A DNA stretch of 64,000 nucleotides from Halalkalibacter oceani. Lineage in GTDB: Bacteria > Bacillota > Bacilli > Bacillales > Bacillaceae_D. Each line of letters opens with the position of its first letter. Position 1 is the stretch's first letter. The DNA is taken from positions 350,076 through 414,075 of the forward strand of contig NZ_JAMBOL010000003.1 in NCBI RefSeq assembly GCF_023715605.1. The letters are read 5' to 3'. Under the pieces are notes generated by a model. That model searched no databases and was not told where the DNA came from. It saw only the letters and a program-made list of their open reading frames with translations. Position numbers and translations under genes: made by a program. This document shows positions 35,216 through 43,844 of this stretch, one piece after another.

Positions 35216-35560
35216 ATGAACCCATTCTATAAGGAATTTCAAAATGACGAAGACGTGATTCAAGCTGTAAGACGGTTGCAGGCTGACGGGGTCAAAGATG
35301 ACGATATTTATGTGATCACCCATGACGATGACCGGACGAAGCGCCTGACCGAACAAGCCGAGGCAAATCAGGTTGGAGCAAGTGAATTGGGAGTAGGAAC
35401 CTCTATAAAAAATCTGTTTCGAAAACAAGGGGACGAGCTGCGCGCGCAATTCAAGGAGCTTGGCTTCTCCAAGCAAGAAGCAGAGCAGCTCGAAAAGAAA
35501 CTCGATGCCGGCAAGGTGATCGTCGTTGTCAAAAACAAAACGGCGTCCATGAATCTATAG
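35216..35560 (+). CDS. General stress protein 17M-like protein (YflT family)
   Basis: 114 residues from an ATG with AAGGAGG 8 bases upstream. Starts MNPFYKEFQNDEDVIQAVRRL and has the family's YVITHDDDRTKRLTEQAEAN, GVGTSIKNLFRK and KLDAGKVIVVVKN. In B. subtilis the YflT/GspM protein belongs to the SigB regulon; function unknown. The SigB-type promoter directly upstream agrees. It is divergent from the gntR operon with a shared ~140-base control region. The composite repeat copy B follows and serves as terminator. Confidence 0.88.
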   Translation: MNPFYKEFQNDEDVIQAVRRLQADGVKDDDIYVITHDDDRTKRLTEQAEANQVGASELGVGTSIKNLFRKQGDELRAQFKELGFSKQEAEQLEKKLDAGKVIVVVKNKTASMNL

Positions 35561-35566
35561 GTAGAA

Positions 35567-35645
35567 AAGGGGCAGGGCCAAAAGGAAAAACCTTTTGCCC
35601 TGCCCCTTAAGCAATGGACAGAACCGCCACGATCTTTTAAATCCG
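35567..35645 (+). repeat. Composite intergenic repeat, copy B
   Basis: Stem AAGGGGCAGGGC(C)AAAAGG with its complement and an AAAAA loop, then the tail TTAAGCAATGGACAGAACCGCCACGATCTTTTAAATC. The first part of the tail matches copy A and the later part matches inverted copy C at 55785-55864. Acts as terminator for the YflT-like gene. Confidence 0.7.
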
Positions 35646-35667
35646 GTATGAGCTTTTTAATTAAATG

Positions 35668-35712
35668 AGGGCTGCCAGAAGGATCGTATTTCCTTTTGAC
35701 AGCCCGATGTTT
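35668..35712. terminator. Hairpin between the stress gene and the 39-residue gene
   Basis: GGGCTGCCAGAAGG and CCTTTTGACAGCCC form a stem with two mismatches/wobbles, followed on the plus strand by a T-run. On the minus strand it lies 20 bases after the small-protein stop, so it can serve both convergent genes. Confidence 0.5.
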
Positions 35713-35731
35713 TTTGTTCAGCTTTATTATG

Positions 35732-35851
35732 CTAGCGCTGGCGACTGGCCGGATACGTACCACGCTTCTTCTGATTCCGCTTCGCCATCCATTTCTTCAC
35801 AAATGGGTAAGCAATCACGCCCCATTTGACCAGCTTCGATAATTTCCCCAT
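35732..35851 (-). CDS. 39-residue basic small protein
   Basis: A short gene reading MGKLSKLVKWGVIAYPFVKK and ending KKRGTYPASRQR. AGGAGG lies 8 bases before the ATG, a near-ideal site. One short hydrophobic segment (LVKWGVIAYPFV) is followed by a strongly basic tail, giving an amphipathic peptide that would sit on the membrane. A hairpin follows the stop. Function unknown; I do not recognise a named family. The strong ribosome site and clean context make it a likely real gene. Confidence 0.7.
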   Translation of the reverse strand: MGKLSKLVKWGVIAYPFVKKWMAKRNQKKRGTYPASRQR

Positions 35852-35924
35852 CACAACAGCCTCCTATGCTCGTTTCCCTTGTTATTCCCTGCTTTCTGCA
35901 AAGCTAAACAAACGAAAGAGCCCC

Positions 35925-36662
35925 TCACGCCAAGGCGAATTTTCGGATCGCGACGGCTACTCCATCATCAAGATTCGTCTCCGTCACCCAATCAGCGGCA
36001 TCCTTGACGACCTGCTGGGCATTTCCCATCGCCACCCCACAGCCGGCCGCTTTGATCATCGCTAAATCATTTAAGCTGTCGCCCATCGCCATCACATTCT
36101 CCATCGTAAAGCCAAGGCGCTCGCATACCTTTTCAATCGCCGCGGCTTTATTGACACCGGCCGCATTGATTTCCAGATTCGTTGGGCTGGAATTGCTAAT
36201 TTCCAATGCTTTATTTTTTTTCAGCTCTTCGAGAATGATGTTTCGCACCCGGTCATCCTCAATGTCGAAGCCGAACTTCATCCATTGATAATGGGAAAGA
36301 TCCTCCGGAAACGGCTCGCGCCACACTTGATCAACCGTTGCCGCCCAGCATGCTGTCTCGTATTTATTTTTTAACGACCACATTTGTTCAATATGCTCCA
36401 GATCGAGCAATTGACGCTCAAGCAGATTGCCTTCCCCATCCCAAATTTCGCTGCCGTTCACCGTAATTAAGTATGTACCAAGCTCAAGTGAGGCGACAAG
36501 ATCGCCACAGGACATCCGGGTTCTGCCCGTGCTAATGACGATGTGAATTCCCTGATCGCGCGCTTCCCGAATCGCCTCGCGGTTCCCGTCCGAAATGTCC
36601 TGCCGGTCATTTAGCAAAGTACCATCCATATCAATCGCGATAAGCTTAATGTTCTTTGTCAT
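35925..36662 (-). CDS. Cof-type HAD-superfamily sugar/nucleotide phosphatase
   Basis: 245 residues. HAD motif I at the N-terminus (IDMDGTLLND, Asp nucleophile), motif II VISTGRT (~42), Lys in NAAGVNKAAAI (~175) and motif IV GDSLNDLAMIKAAGCGVAMGN (given from ~200). The large C2B cap between motifs II and III defines the Cof subfamily, which hydrolyses sugar phosphates or flavin/pyridoxal phosphates. No neighbouring pathway points to a substrate. Single-gene unit. Confidence 0.9.
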   Translation of the reverse strand: MTKNIKLIAIDMDGTLLNDRQDISDGNREAIREARDQGIHIVISTGRTRMSCGDLVASLELGTYLITVNGSEIWDGEGNLLERQLLDLEHIEQMWSLKNKYETACWAATVDQVWREPFPEDLSHYQWMKFGFDIEDDRVRNIILEELKKNKALEISNSSPTNLEINAAGVNKAAAIEKVCERLGFTMENVMAMGDSLNDLAMIKAAGCGVAMGNAQQVVKDAADWVTETNLDDGVAVAIRKFALA

Positions 36663-36897
36663 GATTTCATCTCCACCTCTGCTCCATTTGCTTCTATTCT
36701 AACAGAAAAAAATAAACAGGATAAGAAAACCGCGTAATGGCTTTTTTATTTAGCGGGGTTTGGCTCTTCGCCCTCCCGCGATGGGGGGCGCGCTTTCCGC
36801 AGGCGGGCGTTGCACCTGAAGGGGCTCGAAAAAAAGTTCCATGCTCACGATGCTTGCGTAGCGGCTTTTCTATACTAAAAAAGAAGAGATGCGACGG

Positions 36898-37689
36898 TTA
36901 CCCAATCGCGATCTCTTCCTTTATCTTCGCTTTATCGGCCGCAGTCAGTCGCGGACAAGTGACGCACTTCCGTTTCGCCTGTTCCGTCTGATAGTAAAGA
37001 CAGCAGGTCGGCTTCATCCGCTTCATGACTCCAGGCTCCGATAGGCTTTCTACAAGCCGATGCGGGAAGTCCAATGCGTTTTTCCGGCTGGCAAACAGGG
37101 CTGGATCGGCATCCTTCATCAGCCACTGAAAGTCCCGTTCAATCCGTTCCGCTTCCTCATCATCCCCTGCAAGCGACAACCCGACCGTTTTGCCATATTC
37201 CAGCCCGGCGGCAAGCTGACCCCACAGCTCGCGCGGACGAATGTCAACAGCTTGCGAGAAAGTCGTCACAACAGGAGTGAGAAGATTGTGGATCAGCTGC
37301 TCAATTTCAGTACGCCGCCATTCATCCGTACGCGGCCCCTCCTGCCAGTTAAGCGAATTGATTTTGAACACCATCCCATCTACCTGATAAGTATCATCCC
37401 AATAAAATTGCGCGCTTAGCGAAGCCGGCGTCATCGGCAAAAGGAGATGTTGGCGGGCAAGCATCGTCACAATTCCGGCAGCGGCAATCCCCAGCTTACT
37501 GCAAAAATAGGTTGCCGGCGGATGAGGCGTCAATGCTTTAATTTGTTTTCCGTATTTATGTAAAAAAGCTTTTGCTTCCTCCTGCAGAAGCAGCTGCTCA
37601 ACGACAAATTCCTGATGAACGACTGGCTGATCTTTTGTATAGAGAAAAAAACGCGCTTCTAATTCAGCAACCATTTGATTGTAGTCCAC
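36898..37689 (-). CDS. fhuF: FhuF-like siderophore ferric-iron reductase
   Basis: 263 residues. The C-terminal CCLYYQTEQAKRKCVTCPRL contains the C-C-x10-C-x2-C ligand set for the unusual [2Fe-2S] cluster of FhuF; the body contains TYFCSKLGIAAAGIVTML and LLPMTPASLSAQF. Reduces Fe3+-siderophore to release iron in the cytoplasm. A Fur box sits 55 bases upstream. No siderophore transporter is adjacent in this window, so the partner uptake system must be elsewhere. Confidence 0.85.
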   Translation of the reverse strand: MDYNQMVAELEARFFLYTKDQPVVHQEFVVEQLLLQEEAKAFLHKYGKQIKALTPHPPATYFCSKLGIAAAGIVTMLARQHLLLPMTPASLSAQFYWDDTYQVDGMVFKINSLNWQEGPRTDEWRRTEIEQLIHNLLTPVVTTFSQAVDIRPRELWGQLAAGLEYGKTVGLSLAGDDEEAERIERDFQWLMKDADPALFASRKNALDFPHRLVESLSEPGVMKRMKPTCCLYYQTEQAKRKCVTCPRLTAADKAKIKEEIAIG

Positions 37690-37742
37690 ATTCTTTCTCT
37701 CCCTTTATCATGTTTCCGTCCCGGCGGACAGGTAATTAAAAT

Positions 37743-37757
37743 CAATAATCATTCTCA
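37743..37757. promoter_or_regulatory. Fur box upstream of fhuF
   Basis: Minus-strand TGAGAATGATTATTG matches 12 of the 14 defined positions of the Bacillus 7-1-7 Fur site TGATAATNATTATCA, 54 bases before the fhuF ATG. It indicates iron-repressed expression. Confidence 0.7.
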
Positions 37758-37782
37758 ACTAAAGTATACGCGCCTGCAGCAA

Positions 37783-37815
37783 AAAAAGTCAACTGAATTC
37801 AGTTGACTTTCAAAA
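37783..37815. terminator. Perfect 26-bp palindrome, bidirectional terminator
   Basis: AAAGTCAACTGAA and its exact complement abut, with A-run on the left and AAAAAAG on the right. It lies 45 bases after the stop of the 72-residue gene on the minus strand and would end its transcript before fhuF. Confidence 0.75.
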
Positions 37816-37859
37816 AAGACAGACTATGTCTAAAGGTCAAACAGCTTTTTTCACGCGCC

Positions 37860-38078
37860 CTACTTACTTTGATCTGACAAGCCATTTAAATAGACGATCG
37901 CTCCCTTTCGACCAAGTCCTTTTATTTGTTGAAGTGTGCCGAGGACATTTTCAGAGCTTCCCTCCCTTTCAACCTGGAGAAGCAGCTCTCTGACAACGAC
38001 CTTTTTATTCGTTACCGGAGAGATCAAAATGTCTTCCCTCATAATACCAAAGGACTCCTGTAAATATTGCTCGACCAT
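37860..38078 (-). CDS. 72-residue conserved-type hypothetical protein
   Basis: Read from MVEQYLQESFGIMREDI, since AGGAGG lies 6 bases before that ATG; two upstream ATGs lack a site. Small, mixed-charge, no membrane segment. Sequence features: ILISPVTNKKVVVREL, a Gly-rich IKGLGRKGAIVYLNGLSD end. The GLGRKGAIVYLNG end looks like a small beta-alpha fold. I do not recognise the family. Own terminator downstream. Confidence 0.6.
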   Translation of the reverse strand: MVEQYLQESFGIMREDILISPVTNKKVVVRELLLQVEREGSSENVLGTLQQIKGLGRKGAIVYLNGLSDQSK

Positions 38079-38180
38079 TTCATCCCTCCTCATAAGTGTC
38101 ATTCAGGTCGTCTGGCTATAGTGTAGTGGGCGCACTCTGCTTTCATCAACTTCTATGTGAGATAATCTCCCCTGAAATCT

Positions 38181-40361
38181 CTATTCAATCTCAACGAGCA
38201 GAGCATTGCCGTTCTCTGCAACTTTCACATAAGCATATTCCGCTTCCGATTCAGCTTCACTCCCGCTGCCTTCTTCAATAAAGTAGCTTTCGATCCCGAA
38301 CGAAAAGCGGTCATAGCCCGTCGCTTTCCCATTCATCAGCACATCCTCCTCCTGCAGCGTATACGGCTGATTATATGCGCCATTCTGCTGGTAAATGCCT
38401 GTATAATGGTAGACGTTCTGGTCGTCAGGAGACAGAACAAGCTTCAGCTTCTCCCCTCGTTGCATCTTCCCCTCCAGCTCAGGAATATGCGAGATCGAGA
38501 ATTGCAAAGTCAGATAATCTCCCTGCAAGAGCGAGCGGGGATCAAGCGGTTCCAGTTCAAGCTTGATCAAGCTTCCATTGGCAAGCTGCCGTTCATACTG
38601 CGCATACTGAAAGCCGATAAAAGCAAGCTGTAAGCATATAACAACGACCAGCGCCCATTGATTGGCAAAATGAGCCGGTGACAAGTCGTCCCTCTCTTCC
38701 TTCCTCTTTCGGTCAAGCATAATCGCGACAGCAAGCAACAGCAGGCCGAGCAGGAACAAGGCGACTGATTTGTGAAGCAGCCTCCAGACGAGGTCGTAAT
38801 ATTTATAAAAAAGAAAGGCGAACCAAAATACGAGCACCGTCCGTGCGAGTACCTGCTCATTGCTTCGGACAAAACGGAAGCCGAGGTAAGTCGTCACAGC
38901 AAAAAACAGCGCATTATACAAATAATAGGCCGACGGGTGAGATGTCGTTAAAAAGGTCAGTACAAAGCCGAACAGCAAGCTGTATAGCATCGCCTGCACG
39001 GTCAGCCTTTTTTTCAACAGCGGCTCCTTCAGCAGCAGACGGCCAGCCAGCGCTAGCAGATTGAGCCCAACCATCAGCCACATGACCGCTTCGGTTGAAC
39101 GATCAGGCCAGAATATGAACAGAAGAACCACGTTAGTCGCTCCATAAAGAAGCAGATCCATCCAGACGCTTTCCTCTTTATACCATAGCAGCAAAAGCAG
39201 CAGGACACTGACGAGTGCCAAATAAGTCGGGACATCCCAGACAAAGGCGAGTGTAAGAAGGACGCCTACATGAACGATCGTATGACGCCATACTTCCTCC
39301 AATCTTTTGCCAAAGATCAGCACCGTTACCAGAAGAGCGGCTGCGAGCAGGACGTATAAAGCTGAAAGCAGCGATTGGATAATCATCGTCATCAGTCCGA
39401 TGAATGCGGTGGTCGCCACGACAGCACTAACCGTGCTGACGGCGTGGACGATCAGACTTTGCCACCAGCGCACCTCCTGATTCTTTTGCTTTTCATAAAC
39501 ATTCCGCAGCTTTTTTATTACAAAGCCTGCCGCAAAAACAGTCAGCCCGGCAAGCAGCAAAATAAGAACAAAAAACAGCTCAGACCCGTACTCGAGCATC
39601 CAGAGAATCGCTTTCGCCGCCACGTAAACCGCCACACTGCCAACCGTAAGCAGCAATAGAACGCGGTTTGGCCTTTTCTTCCAAAGCCAATACAAGAACA
39701 CGATCGAAACAAGCAGATAAAGGCTGTTAAGCAGATAGGTGTACGATTCAAACACCCAGCGCATCGTTATCACTAGCCAAATGAGCTGACTGACGAGATA
39801 GGACAAATATGATAAAGCGCGATAAGGACTTTGCCTTGCTTCAAGCCCTAGGCCGAGTAAAGCGTTACCTAACGCTAGGCAAACAAGCCACGCAACCAGC
39901 TCTCCTTCAGAGCGGTAAATCGCAACAGAGCTAGGAAATAAGAAAAAACCGATGGTCGCATGCAGCAGCATATAAGATAAAAGATAAAAAGATTGCAGTT
40001 TCGTTAATACCGCAAATAAAAAAGCCGGCGCAAGCCAGACGAGAAACAAAAGATAACTGTCCGCATGTGAATTGTACATTTGACCAAGCAAGGCAACGCT
40101 AACGCCAAAGGCGATAACGCCTCCAAGTAAAAACAGCTTTCCGACAAACGGGCGCCATGGCAGGCGATAACGAAAGAAAAACGCAATGCCGTAGAAGCCA
40201 AGCAGCAAGAGCGTGATCAAGCTGATTTTGCTTCCGTGCCCGAGCGCGCTCCAATTCGCGGCAAAAAAATAAACAACAGCAGCCACTAAAAGCGAAACGC
40301 CAAAGAGGTATGCCAGATCAATGATGCGGGAATGACCCAATCTCTTTTGCTCCTGATCCAT
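38181..40361 (-). CDS. Large membrane protein with DUF2157/DUF4401-like helices and C-terminal GDYXXLXY domain
   Basis: 726 residues. Residues ~15-540 contain about 18 membrane helices, starting with AYLFGVSLLVAAVVYFFAANW, the DUF2157 pattern. Residues ~560-726 are mostly outside the membrane and hold the GDYXXLXY motif as LLQGDYLTLQFSIS near residue 630. In other bacteria the two parts are separate adjacent proteins; here they are fused. Function unknown. Single gene with promoter region upstream at 40362 onward. Confidence 0.8.
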   Translation of the reverse strand: MDQEQKRLGHSRIIDLAYLFGVSLLVAAVVYFFAANWSALGHGSKISLITLLLLGFYGIAFFFRYRLPWRPFVGKLFLLGGVIAFGVSVALLGQMYNSHADSYLLFLVWLAPAFLFAVLTKLQSFYLLSYMLLHATIGFFLFPSSVAIYRSEGELVAWLVCLALGNALLGLGLEARQSPYRALSYLSYLVSQLIWLVITMRWVFESYTYLLNSLYLLVSIVFLYWLWKKRPNRVLLLLTVGSVAVYVAAKAILWMLEYGSELFFVLILLLAGLTVFAAGFVIKKLRNVYEKQKNQEVRWWQSLIVHAVSTVSAVVATTAFIGLMTMIIQSLLSALYVLLAAALLVTVLIFGKRLEEVWRHTIVHVGVLLTLAFVWDVPTYLALVSVLLLLLLWYKEESVWMDLLLYGATNVVLLFIFWPDRSTEAVMWLMVGLNLLALAGRLLLKEPLLKKRLTVQAMLYSLLFGFVLTFLTTSHPSAYYLYNALFFAVTTYLGFRFVRSNEQVLARTVLVFWFAFLFYKYYDLVWRLLHKSVALFLLGLLLLAVAIMLDRKRKEERDDLSPAHFANQWALVVVICLQLAFIGFQYAQYERQLANGSLIKLELEPLDPRSLLQGDYLTLQFSISHIPELEGKMQRGEKLKLVLSPDDQNVYHYTGIYQQNGAYNQPYTLQEEDVLMNGKATGYDRFSFGIESYFIEEGSGSEAESEAEYAYVKVAENGNALLVEIE

Positions 40362-40437
40362 TCTGATTCCCTCCTTTTTCTTTCATTGTACTCCATTTCA
40401 ATCAGTGTGTGGCAAAACTTTTATACCGGGGCTAGGC

Positions 40438-40614
40438 GGAACAGGATTCCGCTATTGCTCATTTTTACGCATTTCTTCGCAAACAAGAGGAACGAGATTC
40501 CGTTCATAAACCAAAACAAGCGATCAGTCCCCCTTGCAGCAACCAATAGAGGAATGACGTTCCTTTTCTATCAATAAAAAGGGCAGTGCAAGCCGGATAA
40601 CGGAATGAGGTTCC
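40438..40614. repeat. Four phased GGAAY-N3-RTTCC palindromes
   Basis: Copies at 40438-40450 (GGAACAGGATTCC), 40489-40501 (GGAACGAGATTCC), 40551-40563 (GGAATGACGTTCC) and 40602-40614 (GGAATGAGGTTCC). Spacings are 51, 62 and 51 bases, close to whole helical turns. They fill the otherwise gene-free gap between the DUF2157 gene and moeA. I know no named regulator with this exact site. Confidence 0.7.
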
Positions 40615-40708
40615 TCTTTCACTGCCGCATTTCCCCCGCTAACTCTCAGTCTTTCGTCCAGCCCTCGTTCTCATTCATTGATTGTCCGTTTATCAAATCG
40701 CAAACGAG

Positions 40709-40757
40709 AAAAAAAGGATGCCTTAAAGGGCGATTTTTCCCTTTTTAAGACATCCCG
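40709..40757 (-). terminator. Intrinsic terminator after moeA
   Basis: Minus-strand GGGATGTCTTAAAAAGGG pairs with CCCTTTAAGGCATCC around an AAAAATCG loop and is followed by TTTTTTT. It lies 38 bases after the moeA stop and closes the moaC-moaA-moaE-moaD-moeA operon. Confidence 0.85.
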
Positions 40758-40794
40758 AAACAGCAAATCAATCGAGCTGCTGAAAGCTTTTATG

Positions 40795-42057
40795 TTAAGC
40801 GCCGGGCAAGCCCGGATTCATATCTAAACAAATGACATCCACCTTCTCGCCTGCTCGCAGCTTCTCCGTTCGCGGCGGGACGACGAGCAGGGCGTTCGCT
40901 TCGGCGAGAGACGACACGATCCCCGACTTTTCCAGCCCAACCGGCGTGACAGAAAGCGTCGCGTCCTCCAGCGTCAACCTTGCCCGGACAAAGCGGGCAA
41001 ACTCGTTCGGCCGGCCGAGATCCGTTGTCAACAGCGCTGCTGCTTTGCGAAGATGTGGTGTTGATGAACCTAAATAGGTTTTGACAATCGGACGGACAAA
41101 CAGTTCAAAGCCGACAAAGCAGGCCGATGGATTGCCGGACAAGCCGAAAAACCATTTATCGCCAACTGTCGCTACCGTCGTGACACTGCCGGGCCGCATT
41201 TCAACTTTATTAAACAGCACTTCGGCCTGAAGCTTGTCCAAAATCGCCGGCACATAATCAAAATCGCCGACTGACACGCCGCCGGTGGTGATGACATAGT
41301 CGACTTCTTTCAGCGCCCCGACAACCGCCGCGTAGCTTTGATCGAAGTCATCGACGAGAATCCCGTAATAGCGCGGAATCGCGCCTGCCTGCCGAATCTG
41401 CGCCTCAAGCATCGGTGAATTGCTGTTTCGGATCTTCCCCGGAGCAAGCGGTTCATCGACGGAAACAAGCTCGCTTCCCGTCGCAAACACACCGATCACC
41501 GGCTGCTGAAAGACGTTGATTTCGCCGTAGCCAAATGTCGCCAGCAAGGCGATTTCTCCCGCTGCCATTTGTCTGCCGGCTTCAAGCAGAACCGTGCCCT
41601 CCTTCATATCCTCGCCGCGCCGGATAATGTTTTCTCCCGCCGCCACCGGTGAAGTGACCTCAATCACCGGCTGGTCCCCTTCCAGCGTTTCGGTCACATG
41701 CTCCAGCATAATCACCGCATCGGCGCCTTCCGGGATCGGCGCTCCGGTCATAATCCGCACCGCTTTTCCACCGACCACCGGCTGGGTGGCGACATAGCCG
41801 GCGCCGAGCGTTTCGACAACCACAAGCCGCCGCGGCGTATCCGGTTCTGCGCCCTTCGTATCTTGCGCTTTAATCGCAAAGCCGTCAACCGGCGAACGAT
41901 CGAAAAAAGGCACATCATGCGAGGCGACGATATCCTCCGCGAGAGATCGTCCTTGCGCCTCCGCGAGCGAAATACGCTCTGTCGCTCCTGTCTTGACACG
42001 CTCCATAATCCGTCTAATTGCTTCATCTACAGGAATGCTCTGCCGAATTTCTACCAT
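40795..42057 (-). CDS. moeA: Molybdopterin molybdenumtransferase MoeA
   Basis: Inserts molybdate into adenylylated molybdopterin. 420 residues. Conserved VDGFAIKAQD (~50), MTGAPIPEGADAVIMLEH (~105), TTGGVSVGDFDYVPAIL (~245) and GLSGNPSACFVGFELFVRP (~300). Last gene of the moaC-A-E-D-moeA run, 12 bases after moaD. The product supplies the molybdenum hydroxylase encoded ~8 kb away on the same strand. Confidence 0.94.
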   Translation of the reverse strand: MVEIRQSIPVDEAIRRIMERVKTGATERISLAEAQGRSLAEDIVASHDVPFFDRSPVDGFAIKAQDTKGAEPDTPRRLVVVETLGAGYVATQPVVGGKAVRIMTGAPIPEGADAVIMLEHVTETLEGDQPVIEVTSPVAAGENIIRRGEDMKEGTVLLEAGRQMAAGEIALLATFGYGEINVFQQPVIGVFATGSELVSVDEPLAPGKIRNSNSPMLEAQIRQAGAIPRYYGILVDDFDQSYAAVVGALKEVDYVITTGGVSVGDFDYVPAILDKLQAEVLFNKVEMRPGSVTTVATVGDKWFFGLSGNPSACFVGFELFVRPIVKTYLGSSTPHLRKAAALLTTDLGRPNEFARFVRARLTLEDATLSVTPVGLEKSGIVSSLAEANALLVVPPRTEKLRAGEKVDVICLDMNPGLPGA

Positions 42058-42069
42058 CTTCCCGCTCCT

Positions 42070-42309
42070 TTACCCGCCGCTTACCGGCGAAATGATGGCA
42101 AGTGTATCGTCATCACTGAATGTTTCGCTCAACTCGGCATATTCCTCATTTTTCGCCCAGATCACCTGCTCCAGATCAGCGCTTACTTCAGGATGCTGTT
42201 CAATCAGCCATTCACGCACTTCGGCGATTGTGTTCAGCTCCGGATCAATCGTTAAAGCATCTGTCTCCAGCTTTTCTTTTAATGATGCAAATAGCAATAA
42301 ACTTGCCAT
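42070..42309 (-). CDS. moaD: Molybdopterin synthase small subunit MoaD
   Basis: 79-residue ubiquitin-like sulfur carrier. The C-terminal ISPVSGG ends in the Gly-Gly that is thiocarboxylated by MoeB and supplies sulfur for the dithiolene. Its ATG overlaps the moaE stop (TAATG), as expected for the two subunits of one heterotetramer. Confidence 0.93.
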   Translation of the reverse strand: MASLLLFASLKEKLETDALTIDPELNTIAEVREWLIEQHPEVSADLEQVIWAKNEEYAELSETFSDDDTLAIISPVSGG

Positions 42310-42770
42310 TATTCCACCTCCGGCTGCCCAGTTTTGTAATAGGTTGTTTCTTTTTGGTCACCAACCCAAAATTCCCCGTTTTCCCAATGCTCTTTTTTCC
42401 AAATTGGAACAATTTCCTTGATGCGCTCAATCGCGTAGCGGCTCGCTTCAAATGATTCCGCCCGGTGCGGAGTCGCGACGGCAATGACGACGGCAATATC
42501 TGAAATCTCAAGCCGGCCGACACGATGCGAGATCGCCACTTCTGCTCCCGGCCATTTTTCCTTGATTTCAGCTCCGACCTTTTGCAGCTGTTTGACCGCC
42601 ATCGCTTCATAGGCCTCATAAATTAAATATAATGTCTTTTTTCCTTTTGTCAGTTCACGAACGGTTCCAATAAACGTATTCACCGCTCCGGCGTTGGCGT
42701 GCACAACCTTTGCCACAACGGCCTCAATCGAGATTGGTTCTGCTGTAATCTCAAATAAAGATGTTGTCAA
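42309..42770 (-). CDS. moaE: Molybdopterin synthase large subunit MoaE
   Basis: Converts cyclic pyranopterin monophosphate to molybdopterin with MoaD. 153 residues from a TTG (TTSLFEITAEPIS) with GAGGAGG 8 bases upstream; the alternative TTG at 42803 would encode that ribosome site as protein and is rejected. Family motifs: GAVNTFIGTVRE (~37), ISHRVGRLEI (~82), ATPHRAESFEA (~105) and IVPIWKKEHWENGE (~125), with the active-site Lys in the last. Confidence 0.93.
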   Translation of the reverse strand: MTTSLFEITAEPISIEAVVAKVVHANAGAVNTFIGTVRELTKGKKTLYLIYEAYEAMAVKQLQKVGAEIKEKWPGAEVAISHRVGRLEISDIAVVIAVATPHRAESFEASRYAIERIKEIVPIWKKEHWENGEFWVGDQKETTYYKTGQPEVE

Positions 42771-42806
42771 AGATAAACCTCCTCTGCTGTCTCTTCCTGG
42801 CAAAGC

Positions 42807-43820
42807 TTATCCGCCAATTCGTGACATTTCGACTTTTTTCTTTCTTTTTTTCGTTTGGCTTAAACGCTCCTCTGAATAACGGTCTGTTCGCCCGTTCCAA
42901 ATCTCGCGAATCCGCTCCTTTACCCGCTCATCATCGGCTTGTTCTCGTAAAGCCGGTAACAGATCATGGCCCTTGGCGGCAAATAAACAATTGTACATTT
43001 TGCCGTCGGCCGACACCCGGGCGCGGGAACAGGTCGAGCAAAACGCGTTCGTCACCGACGTGATCAGGCCGATTTCCGTCGTCGTTCCAGCATAACGGTA
43101 GCGCTTGGCGACTTCGCCGTAATACTCAGGGCCGACCGCTTCAAGCGGATGCTCGCGGTTGATCATTTCGACGATTTCCCGGCTCGGCACGACTTGATCC
43201 AGCTTCCAGCCGTTTGAATTGCCGACATCCATGAATTCGATAAAACGCAGCGTATGGCCCTTTTCGCGGAAATAGCGGGCCATCGGCATAATTTCCTGGT
43301 CATTCACCCCTTTTTGCACGACCATATTAATTTTGACCTCAAGTCCTGCTTCAGCCGCTGCTTCAATCCCTTCCAGCACCGGGCCTGTTCGAAAACCGCG
43401 GCCGTTCATCCGGCCAAACAACTCGTCATCAAGGCTGTCGAGGCTGACATTTACCCGCTTCAAGCCGGCTTTTTTCAGCGCTGTGGCATGCTTTTTTAAT
43501 AGCACGCCATTTGTCGTCAGGGCGATATCGGTGATGCCGTCTATTTGCTCAATATCCGAAATAAGACCGGCAATTCCTTTGCGCAGCAGAGGCTCTCCCC
43601 CTGTAATCCGGATTTTGTTGACACCCAGCTCCGCAAAAGAACGAATGAGCCGCACCATTTCCTCAAAGCTCAGCAGCTCGCTGTTTGTCAAAAAGGGATA
43701 ATCATTATCAAAAATCTCGGCAGGCATACAGTAGCCGCAGCGAAAATTGCAGCGATCTGTAACCGATATCCGTAAATCATGGAGAGGACGATTCAGCTTA
43801 TCCACAATATGTTTTTTCAT
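42807..43820 (-). CDS. moaA: GTP 3',8-cyclase MoaA
   Basis: Radical-SAM enzyme that starts Moco synthesis from GTP. 337 residues. N-terminal SAM cluster CNFRCGYC (~24-31), GGEPLLRKG (~75), [10 protein letters not shown] (~127) and C-terminal cluster [19 protein letters not shown] (~262-280). It differs from MoaA norms in a short basic tail ([17 protein letters not shown]) in place of the terminal Gly-Gly. Follows moaC by 24 bases. Confidence 0.95.
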   Translation of the reverse strand: MKKHIVDKLNRPLHDLRISVTDRCNFRCGYCMPAEIFDNDYPFLTNSELLSFEEMVRLIRSFAELGVNKIRITGGEPLLRKGIAGLISDIEQIDGITDIALTTNGVLLKKHATALKKAGLKRVNVSLDSLDDELFGRMNGRGFRTGPVLEGIEAAAEAGLEVKINMVVQKGVNDQEIMPMARYFREKGHTLRFIEFMDVGNSNGWKLDQVVPSREIVEMINREHPLEAVGPEYYGEVAKRYRYAGTTTEIGLITSVTNAFCSTCSRARVSADGKMYNCLFAAKGHDLLPALREQADDERVKERIREIWNGRTDRYSEERLSQTKKRKKKVEMSRIGG

Positions 43821-43844
43821 ACGATCACCCTTCCTCCTGATAGC

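Noticed and set aside
36663..36897. Small plus-strand frame before fhuF end
   Set aside because: It begins in a region without a ribosome site and overlaps fhuF on the other strand; the 235-base gap otherwise shows no feature I can support.
42771..42803. Longer MoaE start at a TTG
   Set aside because: The extra residues would be encoded by the GAGGAGG ribosome site itself; the TTG at 42770 fits MoaE length and spacing.
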